Below are positions 36,650-45,608 of a stretch of 64,000 bases of DNA, piece after piece. The notes under the pieces are model-generated. The model was not told the DNA's origin. It saw nothing but the letters and a program-made list of their open reading frames with translations, and did no database searches. This DNA comes from Pseudoscleropodium purum. Its lineage: Eukaryota > Streptophyta > Bryopsida > Hypnales > Brachytheciaceae. The DNA lies in NCBI GenBank assembly GCA_963969395.1, contig OZ017803.1, positions 5,146,001 to 5,210,000 of the forward strand. Reading direction: 5' to 3'. Each line of letters opens with the position of its first letter. The stretch's first letter is position 1. Both the position numbers and the translations under genes were made by a program.

Positions 36650-39300
36650 TTGTTGAAGTTGAAAAGTTGGCGTTCACATAAGAATCTTGACACGGATGGT
36701 ATGTACATTGATATTTTGATCAATTCAATTTTATCCACTCGTGCTTTATGCGACTCTGGATGCCAATGCTTCGCAACTGTGTCTGAGCAATTTGTTAAGA
36801 AGAACGGATTAGATTCTTCACTAATCGAACCAAGACCCCTCGAACAAGTTACAACCATAAAGGAGCAACCTATGATTCAACGCATAACAACATTTAAAGT
36901 TGATATCAACGGTATAGAAGAAAGGATTGTTGCATATGTTATTCCTGGACAAATTGATCATGTCATCTTTAGAAAAGGTTGGATGGAGCGACATGACGCT
37001 AGCATTCGACCTGCTAAAGATGAGGTTTGCATTCGGAAGCCTTTCAAGATGATCATCAAGATTCGACCCATTATATCAGAACCAATTCGGGAAATATAGG
37101 CAGCAACAATCTAGACTTTGCAAACTAGCGATGAACTTGTACAGATTTTTACTGCTAGCTTGGTTGACATTCAGAAGGCGCTCCAATAGAAGGTGTACAA
37201 GGATCCTGCGCAACATGCTGCAGACTGGTTGATGCCAGTTATTGATGCCTTCGATCGGCAAGACGCGAAGTCGTTACCGCCACACAGGAAAGGGGTCGAT
37301 CACGAAATCAATCTTGTTGAAGGGAAGACCAATGACAACATCCCTACAATGCCATTATACCAAATGTCCAAAGATCAGCTATTGGTACTACGCAAGACTC
37401 TTACGGAGCTTGTTGGACAACATTTTGAGGTATGGTAGAACCATCGTAATTTGGCTTATTTCCGAAAGAAGCAACATTTGGGAGAGCGGCAAATGCGTTG
37501 GGCTTATGAGTTGAATGACTTTAGCTTTGAGATAGTGCATAAACCTAGAAGAGAGCAAGTTCAATCAGACGCACTTTCTTGTCGCGAACAAGACACTCCT
37601 AACGATATGAATGATGATCGGATCATGAACCGACATCATCAATTATTGGAAGGAGATGGTAATGCTTTGAAAGTGGTTGCAAAATCCGCATGGATAAAAG
37701 ATGGCGATGCGGATTCAAAAAAGGAAATCGCGGCTACGGAGTCAATGATGACACCACGTCCCATATGTCCATTTGCAAACGCAGAGATGATTGCATTGTG
37801 GGATGTTGGACTCAAAACGAATCATTGATATTGGAAGATGCGGAAGGCTGTTATGGATGGTGAACGCCGACTACCAAAAGAATGGGGCCTATCGATCACA
37901 ATTAGTGAATGCTCTGTAGATGGAGCCCATCGGCTACGTTGGCATGGACGAATATGGATACCGGCGTACGAACCACTTCAAATGCGATTGATTCAGTCTA
38001 TTCATGACTTACCATTGGTTGGACATCCAAGTCATGAAGGAACACGAGACTTGCTCGCACGCGAATATACGTGGCCTGGAATGACTCAAGACGTTCGAAG
38101 ATTTGTACAAAATTGTAATGTCTGTGGAAAATCTAAGATTTGGCGTGAGCAAAAGCAAGGTTTATTAAAACCTATGCCAATTCCCGCACGGATATGGACG
38201 GAACTTTCCATCGACTTTATTACCGGCTTGGCACCAAGTAACACTTATATGAATATCTTAGTTGTGACGGACCGTTTGTCCAAATCCATCATTGCTATGC
38301 CAATGAAGGAAATTCGTGCTATTGAAGTGGCTCAAAAACTCTTAGAGCAAGTTTTTCAACATCACGGACTACCGACCGCAATCGTTTCCGACCGCGGCAG
38401 TCAATTTGTGAGTATGATGTGGAGAGAAGTGTGTCGATTGCTGAAAATCACACGGAGATTGTCGACAGCCTTTCATCTAGAGACGGACGGTGCAACGGAG
38501 CGTGCCAATCAAGAGCTTGAAACATACCTTCGCATCTTCACTGCATTTGAACAAGACGATTGGGCTCTTCAGTTGCCAATAGCAATGATGGCATTGAATA
38601 ATCGAGTAACGCAGTCCACAGGTATGTCATCATTTTTTATGACTCACGGCTTTCATCAATCTCTCATGGATTTTACCATACCTGAGGAGCAAGGATCTTC
38701 CTTATCACCGGCGGAAAAGGGACGTAAGCTTGTTGAGCAATGGAGTCATAGTGCTGATATGGCGAAAACAGCAATGGCGATTGCACAAGAAAATCAAGAA
38801 CGTCAATCTAATGCATGACGTTCCGTGGCCGAAGTCTTTCGTCCAGGTGACCGTGTCTGGTTGAAATTGAAGAACATCAATATAACACGGCCGATCAAGA
38901 AGCTCGATTGGATTGCCCTTCCTTATCGCGTGCTTGAATGTGTTGGTACACATGCAGTTCGTTTGAATACTCTTCCCGGTATTCATCCTGTTTTCCATGT
39001 GAGTTTGGTTAAGATGGTAGGAGCGGATCCTTTGCCTTCTCAATTAGCACATGATAATGAGCTTGGTATTGTTTTTCACAATCCACTAGATCCTTCAGAT
39101 GCCACTACTGATAATGACGGTGAGTACATAGTTGAACGGGTATTGCGACATTGGCGCCGAGGACGTAGTTGGCAATTACTTGTGAAATGGCTTGGTTGGC
39201 CCGAGCTCACTTGAGAACCATTACGTCATTTGCAAGATGCAATGGCCTTATATGATTATGAGCGCTCTTTGCACGATGCAGGCTTAGTTGTTCCTTGGGC
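36650..39300 (+). pseudogene. pol of the gypsy element: protease, partial RT/RNase H, integrase, chromodomain
   Basis: One reading frame, shifted relative to gag. Protease: ALCDSG with ATVS, at about 36750-36790. A reverse-transcriptase entry (PPHRKGVDHEINLVEG, LLVLRKTLTELVG) at about 37280-37430 passes directly into the RNase H end (NHRNLAYF, LGERQMRWA, DALSCREQD) at 37439-37600, so about 1 kb or more including the YxDD box is deleted without changing frame. Integrase (37838-38800): HHCC finger with CNVC, then catalytic Asp in SIDFITGL, Asp in VSDRGSQF and Glu in TDGATERAN with 35-residue spacing, all intact. The chromodomain (YIVERVLRHW, WQLLVKWLGWP) is cut by TGA at 39212 where tryptophan is expected. 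Other in-frame stops: 37097, 37112, 37187, 37436, 37826, 38816. Confidence 0.85.
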
Positions 39301-39347
39301 AGATCTTCTCTTCCCTTCTTAGTTACGGAGGAGGAAGAGGAGGCATA

Positions 39348-39569
39348 TGTTATGGGCTAAGCCCAGTTAGAAGCTCGGATGTACACTCGCTAGTCTAAGA
39401 TAACTTCAGTTCAAAGATAGAACTTAAAGTTTACTTTTAGTTAGTTAAAGTAAAAGCTAGACAGAGATTAGTATATAAGTAAACTCTTATTCATTGTAAA
39501 TTTAATTTCTGGATTAATATTATATTTTACTCAGTAGTATATGTTTGTTTTGACATCTATACTCTTACA
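39348..39569 (+). repeat. 3' LTR of the gypsy element
   Basis: Begins TGTTATGGGC and ends ATACTCTTACA, directly after the polypurine tract and CATA, and is followed by TGACT. Confidence 0.92.
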
Positions 39570-39695
39570 TGACTACATGATTGAAAAGTTATTGTATGAT
39601 ATGTAATTTTCATTGATTATGGGTAGCTTGGGCAACATGGGTAGCTCAAAAAAAATCTTTTAAAATGATTTTTTTTTAAATAAAAATTTGAATTT

Positions 39696-39698
<3 letters not shown>

Positions 39699-39730
<32 letters not shown>
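39699..39730. repeat. (TA)16 microsatellite
   Basis: Uninterrupted TA dinucleotides within the older TIR element. The related element at 13660 has only a short TATATATA here, so the tract expanded in this copy. Confidence 0.9.
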
Positions 39731-39734
<4 letters not shown>

Positions 39735-40384
39735 TTTGAATCATTCCATTTTGATTAATGAGATGAAAGTTATGAGGAGTTTTAGTTACAAAATCTCTAC
39801 TCTAAAATAAACTTTGAAGTCCTTTATTTAACTCAATTTTCAATATTTTTGAAAAAAAATAAAAACATTGGATGTACATTTTTTATTACAACATTGCAAC
39901 CATTGAGATTGGAATTTTTCAATTCTTTAATTAAATTCTTAATAATTCAGTATTTTAAATCATTTTTTACTTCTTTCTACTCACTATTTTTTTCTTATGT
40001 GTTGTACAATTCCAAATGATATGAAATTTTCAAGCATATAGCTAACTTTCCTTGAAGAGTGAATCCAAAGAAGTACCACAATTTTGGACATTTTTTCATA
40101 CAAATGTGACCTAAGTGCAATTTCTTGGTTTTATGCAAGGTCAAATTTAAAAGAATTTTTGTTAATTCAAACACTAATATCTTACAATCTACTAGTATAA
40201 CGTGGAAAACTTTGAAATTTTTTCCATTCATCTTTTCAGACCAACCTACTACAAGATCCTATGATTACATGTGTCCAAAAATGAATTTCTTTCTAAAATT
40301 TGGTACTTGTACTAAAATGGTAGTTTTAGAGTGTTTTTGCAATTTTAGTGAAAATATAGTCAAAAACCTTCTTAGGTCTTAATT

Positions 40385-40994
40385 AACCTTGATAATGTCA
40401 AATCCCACCTACTTTGATAAAGAATTTTATTGGAAGGAAGAATAAAAAAGATAGAAGTGTTGCAGAGAATTTCAATTTTGTTAAATTTATGTTTTAATTT
40501 TCTATGATTGAGCCATTAATTTATTATGCCAATAGACATGAATTTTTTCTTTATCCAAAGCATTGTGAACTACTAATCTAAGATTTACCTTCTCAAACAA
40601 CTCCTCAAATTATCATTTCATTCAATTATCACCTTTTGTTTGACAATCCATTTTAATCAAATTGACAAAATTTGACATTACAATCATTTTGACCCCTTGA
40701 TTTAAATGGCTTTATCTTGTCCCTCTAACAAGTAATATGATTCCCTTCAATATAAATAATTATGTTGTCAATAGTGTTTGTAGAGGGACACAGACTAAAA
40801 TATTTGTGAAGTAAATTTTATTAAATAGGTGCAATTTTCTTACAATGAAGAAAGGAACCACCAAAAAAGAAAAGAAAAACAAGGATTTACTTAGGAAGTT
40901 GAGGGGCATAAAGTGAAAATCCTAAATTAGTGGTGTAGACAATGTTGTGATTGAATCTTAATGATTTGCAAATCCACTAACATAACAAACTAAT
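40385..40994. other. AT-rich intergenic, nothing recognised
   Basis: No gene or clear repeat. Confidence 0.4.
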
Positions 40995-41163
40995 AATTAT
41001 ATCAATTTTGTTAAATTGGTGATATTTCAATACTTTGATGCGGTTCACCACACATGGCTTGAACTCCAAATCCTAGTTTGTGACCTGAAATTAGCCCTTT
41101 CTAAATATATTTGTCACATTTTTTTTGCTGTGGAATACCGACAATTTAACAGAATTGACGTTC
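40995..41163. mobile_element. MITE related to 32859-33032
   Basis: The left end ATCAATTTTGTTAAATTGG and the complement of the right end CGTCAATTCTGTTAAATTG are inverted to each other. The interior shares GGCTTGAA, CCTAGTTTGTG and CTGAAATTAG with the element in copy 2. It lies about 1 kb upstream of gene A. Confidence 0.65.
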
Positions 41164-42149
41164 AAGATAAATTGTCAGAGTGACTCATGGAATACCGCCA
41201 ATTGAGCAGCCAATTGATGTTCTGTATTTGGCATTATTGTGTGTCTCTCTCTCTCCTCAGACTCTCCCTACTTTAGAAAATGTAAGCTCAGGTATCATTC
41301 TGACTGCCTTGCTCCGCCGCCTCATGTGCTCGGCCTGCGCTTGGTCCTCCTGCTCCTTGTTTGCAGGGATGATTGCAGACGTTCACACTTATCTAGCCAA
41401 GGTACAAGGAGGTCACTGATCCACCAATATTAACTGGCATGGCAACAGCACTAAAGAGATGGAGATGAAACATCATTATAGTCGATCAGCGGACATATCA
41501 CGCCACCAACATTCTCCGGCCGGACCAGTCTCCTCCGTCGATCGAGTGCACGAGCTTTTCGATCTTTCGCATGCATTCTTACGGACGTTAATTGATCCGC
41601 ACCTTCCATCGCAATCGACTTTCGTTGAAACGTACATTGCATACATGGACGTTACCCAATTGCTAATCTCTTAGTTACTATCAAGAACAAAGCTATAGCT
41701 AGCTGGAGTGTGAGCAAGTAAGTAGCTTGCAAGGGTACGTAAGAGTCACCTTAATTGTACATATGCAAGCTGCGCTGTCGGCCTGCAGCTGCTCCACATA
41801 TCACTCTCTATGACTCTGAAAATTTCTCCTAACTTGCGCAGTGGAAAACTCGAGCGTACACACAATGCAAACACTTATGTGCATATATCATACATCTAGG
41901 CAGAGGTTTCAAATCAGTCCATGAAACTCGATCTCTAGCTCCCAGGTCTCGTGATATAGCTTCTAGCAAACACATGACTGATTGTACTACTTCTCTGTTA
42001 CTTACTGAAAGTACTCTGATCATATACTCCGTAATTTGATTATTAGATCAGCGCCATATTTTCACAGCTAGCTGCCGTATTCCAGCTCTCAGTCCTTGCC
42101 TGCAGGGAAACGTTGCTCTTTCAGCACTCTCCTTGCCATTATTTTAACC
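41164..42149 (+). promoter_or_regulatory. Promoter and 5' UTR region of NFD4-like gene A
   Basis: Non-coding but conserved in part in both duplications (for example TGCTCCGCCGC, then GGACCAGTCTCCTCC, GGCCTGCAGC and AAACTCGATCTC recur at 19600-20300 and 32700-33500). Composition is intermediate between the AT-rich surroundings and the GC-rich coding region. No clear TATA box; the interval from 42050 to 42149 is the likely 5' UTR. Confidence 0.5.
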
Positions 42150-43883
42150 ATGGCAGCTTCAACCTCGAATTCCCAGGGCTCCGACAAGCTGCTGCAAGTG
42201 CTCCAAGGCCGGTGGTTCATCCTCGCCGTGGGCATTATCGTTCTCATCGTGGGCTCCGGCCCTTACGCGTTCAGCGTGTATAGCCAGAAGCTGAAGTCGG
42301 CTCTGCATATCAACCAAGAGCATCTGAACCTCATCGCCAATTTCAAGGACCTCGGTGTCAACTTCGGATTGCACTCGGGGCTGTTGTATGATTACTGGTC
42401 ACCTGGAGGCGTCCTCTTTCTTGGCGCTGTGGAGACTGCGACTGGTTACTCGCTGGCATGGCTGGCGGTCACTGGAAAGCTGGCTCCCTCGCTATGGCAA
42501 ATGTGTTTGTTTTTGCTCATTGCAGCCAATGCACAAGCTATGTTTAACATCACCGTGGTGGTGCACTGTGTGCACCTCTTTCCCGCCAGCAAGGGCACGA
42601 TCATCGGGCTGCTCAAGGGGTACATCGGCATCAGTGGCGCCATTCTCATTCAAATCTACACGACGTTGTTCGGAAACGGTCACCCGGAGAGTTTTATTCT
42701 AATGTTGGTGTGGCTGCCGTCGTCGGTGGCGTTGCTGTCGATACTTGTCGTTCGGCCCATGTCGCCGTTTCGGGGCATTCCTGATGCGAAGTATATCTAC
42801 TGGTTGCTGGCACTTGGGTTCGTGCTTGCGTTTTACTTGATGGGGGTGAGCTTGACACAGAACTTGCTCAAGGTGAGTGTAAGCAGTGAGAAGATCATTG
42901 GGGCTGTATTGATGATTCTCATATTCATTCCTCTTGGCATTATCACCTACAAATCTGAAATTTATGGTAAGCGAAGTGGGGAAGGTGAAGGAATCACGAC
43001 AGAGATTGCACTAGACCACCATGAACACCTCGAAAACAGAGAATCTCATGTTAGTGCGACACCCCAACCGCCGAAAGAGTCGAATTCTCATTCGGAAGAC
43101 CTCGAAGCTCTGCCGATTGACCAAACCTCCAAGCCAAGCTTGCCCAAGTCATGGCCGAGGAAAGGCGAAGACCACACGATCTGGCAAACATACAGAACAC
43201 TGGATTTCTGGCTCCTCTTCACCGCAACCACCTTCGGCATCGGCTCCGGCCTCGCCGTCACCGACAACATGGGCCAGCTCGGTCTCTCTCTCGGCTACGC
43301 CTCCGCCAACGTCAAGACCTTCGTCTCCCTCGTGAGCATTTGGAACGCCATCGGCCGCTGGGTGGGTGGCTTCACAAGTGATGTTCTTCTCCGCCACTAC
43401 GGATTCTCCCGCGCGCTATTCCTTACTCTCATGATGACGCTCATGTCTATGGCGATTCTGCTCATCGCCATGGCCATCCCCGGATGCCTCTACTTTGGTT
43501 CTATCTTTTTAGGGCTCGCCTTCGGAGCCCAGTACCCCATGTACGCCACCATCGTCGCGGATATCTTCGGGCTGAAGTACTACGCCACTCTGTTGAGCAG
43601 CATTAATTTGGCCAGCCCCGTGGGGATGTACGTCTTGTCCGTTCCTGTGGTGGGTAAATTCTACGACGCGGAAGCACGGGTGAAGAACCACGGTGTCAAT
43701 GCAGACTCATGTCTGGGAGCGTCTTGTTTTCGTCGCTCGCTGTTGGTTCTTGTGGGAGTGACGTTTGGGGCGGCTCTATGCTCTGCGGTGCTTTGGTTGA
43801 GGACGAGGAACTTGTACAGAGAAGTCCATGAGGAGTATCAAAGGGTGACGAGGGAGGGAAAGGGCAACCTCAATGCCGAGTAG
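42150..43883 (+). CDS. NFD4/nodulin-like MFS transporter, gene A, intronless
   Basis: 577 residues, 12 predicted membrane segments. I chose the ATG at 42150 because its context ACCATGGC is a strong plant start and the protein then opens like gene B (GRWFILAVGI versus GRWFVIAVGI); an upstream in-frame ATG at 42096 would only add 18 residues. The N-terminal half is the nodulin-like domain: YAFSVYSQKLKSALHINQEH, NFKDLGVN, FPASKGTIIGLLKGYIGISG. A polar linker (about residues 280-345) precedes the second six-segment half starting TLDFWLLFTATTFGIGSGL with GRWVGGFTSD, and FYDAEAR near the end. Members act in cellular membranes; some are linked to organelle or nuclear fusion and to metal or organic-acid transport, but the substrate here is unknown. 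GC content is far above the flanks. It is tandem to gene B, same strand. Confidence 0.92.
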   Translation: MAASTSNSQGSDKLLQVLQGRWFILAVGIIVLIVGSGPYAFSVYSQKLKSALHINQEHLNLIANFKDLGVNFGLHSGLLYDYWSPGGVLFLGAVETATGYSLAWLAVTGKLAPSLWQMCLFLLIAANAQAMFNITVVVHCVHLFPASKGTIIGLLKGYIGISGAILIQIYTTLFGNGHPESFILMLVWLPSSVALLSILVVRPMSPFRGIPDAKYIYWLLALGFVLAFYLMGVSLTQNLLKVSVSSEKIIGAVLMILIFIPLGIITYKSEIYGKRSGEGEGITTEIALDHHEHLENRESHVSATPQPPKESNSHSEDLEALPIDQTSKPSLPKSWPRKGEDHTIWQTYRTLDFWLLFTATTFGIGSGLAVTDNMGQLGLSLGYASANVKTFVSLVSIWNAIGRWVGGFTSDVLLRHYGFSRALFLTLMMTLMSMAILLIAMAIPGCLYFGSIFLGLAFGAQYPMYATIVADIFGLKYYATLLSSINLASPVGMYVLSVPVVGKFYDAEARVKNHGVNADSCLGASCFRRSLLVLVGVTFGAALCSAVLWLRTRNLYREVHEEYQRVTREGKGNLNAE

Positions 43884-45339
43884 AAAGACATAGCAGAAGC
43901 AGAGGTTGCGAAAGGTGGATTTTAGGAAAAAGTGTGTTGTACGTGTATTGTATTAGGGATGCAAGTGCCTGTAATCTGCGCTGCGTGATTTCACCGTTTT
44001 CTTTCGAAATGAGCCCCCGTGCAATTCTGCGTCCATGCAGGGCATAGAGTTTTCAAGGATTCGGACAGGATCACCTCTAATTTCGGAACTGAGAGCGCTC
44101 ACGTTCACAATCGCTGGGGTAAGAGGGTTAGGGCTCGCGACTTGTATTGCGAGGTTTCGCTTTTTCTTTTTCTTTTCAGATGTTGCCTTTACTCATTTCT
44201 GTCATTTCTACGCCCTATATCTATTTTTAGATGTGGCCTTTACACACACACCCCTATTTTCATATTTGGCCTTCATACAATTCCCTATGCTCAATTCCCT
44301 TTTAGGTTTCGAGTGTAGGAACTGAATCGATTATATTTTTGCAGTAGAAAGCTCGCCCTTTGACTCCCCTGTTATGGATTGAGGGCAGTCTCAGATTCTT
44401 CAACTTTCTCTTTTTGTCAGTCGATGGCGACATGTGTCCCGAAACGTGACGAACTATGCTTGACGTGTTGTAAATTGTAGACTACGATTGTTCAGAGTTA
44501 CGTAGCTCCATGCGTGTGTTTCCTATCGAGAAGTAAAGAAATTCTTTTCGTCTTCCTGATGTTTAGTGATCGTGATTGTCGAAGATGAAACCTTCCTTAG
44601 CCGGCAGTGGGCCCAAGTGAATTTTCCAAAAATTGATCAAGTTTCTAAGACTTCAAATCTAGCAAAAGTAGATTCCTCATTCTTTGTTGCTAGAACTGCT
44701 GGAAGTACTTTCTGGGAGCAGTTCTGCTAAAATTATCCACTTTTGAGATCACTGCACTGCAGTTAGAACATTGAGATCAGCGACAGATAAGGTCTCTCAA
44801 CAAATAGTAGTATGTCGAGACTTTCTATTTAGACGGAGAAACTGAAGGTAAGTGAGATAAGGTTCACTTCATTTCCACATCGATCATTTACAATTGCAGA
44901 CTTGAATCATTGGTATACTAGTCCTGGACACAACGCTCTCTGGCTTGTACGTACAGCTTTTAGGTTGCTACGAGTCTGCATATCTACGTTTCCTTTTCGA
45001 AAGCTTGTTGCTGTAGGTCCACGTAGAGTTCAAGATTTTGTCTTTGACTGGCGCAGGTCGGCGACTATGCTTGCCTGTACCTTCCTCCAACCTCAATCCT
45101 GCCGTCCATCAGAGAACGATTTCCCCTAGGGATGCGTTATTGATTCGGTCATGGTTCTCTATTGGTCAATCCGTGTCAGTAATTAAGTTGAAAAATTGTA
45201 ACTTGTCAGTTGCACAAAATCAAGACCCTCCGCATCGATCTGCTTCCATGGCAACCTTGTGCAGTTCTTGTTAAGAGTTTTTGCACAACAGGGCGACCTC
45301 TTCATGCCATCCATCACCGCGGAGTTTCAGCTTTCTAGT
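43884..45339. other. Intergenic between genes A and B
   Basis: Contains the 3' flank of A (44020-44600), pieces of which recur in duplication copy 1 at 21240-21500 and 23740-23870. No canonical AATAAA is seen just after the stop. Small open frames at 44019-44325 and 44902-45274 look incidental. The right part is the distal promoter of gene B. Confidence 0.45.
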
Positions 45340-45608
45340 ACACCCAGCACCGTGTTTGCTCACAACCCAAGCTCATGACTCCTAGTACACCTCTTTCGGT
45401 CCACACAGACATATATATACTCCCTTGATCCGAGAGTTTTAGCACCAATCATATATACAAGTGCAGAGATCTTATACACCCAGCACCACATTTGCTCACA
45501 ACCCAAGGTCATGACTCCCAGTACTCCTCTTTCTTTCTATACATACACTTGTGTACTCTCTTGATCTGAGAGTTTTTTAGCCCCAATCGTGTTTGCAATT
45601 GCAGAGAT
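45340..45608 (+). promoter_or_regulatory. Tandemly duplicated proximal promoter/5' UTR of gene B
   Basis: Two adjacent ~133-bp units: 45340-45470 and 45476-45608. Both start ACACCCAGCACC, include TTTGCTCACAACCCAAG, TCATGACTCC, TTGATC(C/T)GAGAGTTTT and CCAATC, and end GCAGAGAT, the second one running into the start codon GCAGAGATGG. Unit 1 has the TATA-like ACATATATATACTCCC at about 45410, while unit 2 has the mutated TATACATACAC, so transcription probably starts from unit 1 near 45440. Confidence 0.75.

Larger units (their letters stand above)
35135..39569 (+). mobile_element. Ty3/gypsy chromodomain LTR retrotransposon, defective, 4435 bp
   Basis: Both LTRs are 222 bp, begin TGT and end ACA, and differ at about 9 positions (4%). 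The 5-bp target duplication TGACT is perfect (35130-35134, 39570-39574). A polypurine tract (GGAGGAGGAAGAGGAGG, 39327-39343) precedes the 3' LTR. Domain order is Gag, zinc-knuckle remnant, protease, start of reverse transcriptase, end of RNase H, integrase, chromodomain, which is the chromovirus order. Most of reverse transcriptase and RNase H is deleted, so it cannot move by itself. The Gag (LPDISKFDGSRKSYPMWKVE) and the integrase C-side (IAMMALNNRVTQSTGMSSFF) are much closer in style to fungal gypsy elements than to the usual seed-plant chromoviruses. Confidence 0.92.
34983..40384. mobile_element. Older TIR element split by the gypsy insertion
   Basis: 34983-35134 plus 39570-40384 together match 13396-14319: the left piece shares TTTTTTGGCANCATAG and ATTTTGGG, the right piece shares AAAGTTAT, AAACTTTGAAGTCC, TTTATTATTACAACATT-like and GCTAATATCTT-like strings. 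The right end is a degenerate CTTAGGTCTTAA. Removing the gypsy element and one TGACT restores a continuous element of about 970 bp. Confidence 0.6.

Noticed and set aside
43149..43397. Open frames antisense to gene A and in other frames (42159-42374, 42355-42702, 43021-43335)
   Set aside because: High GC makes the alternative frames open; none has family resemblance and gene A explains the region.
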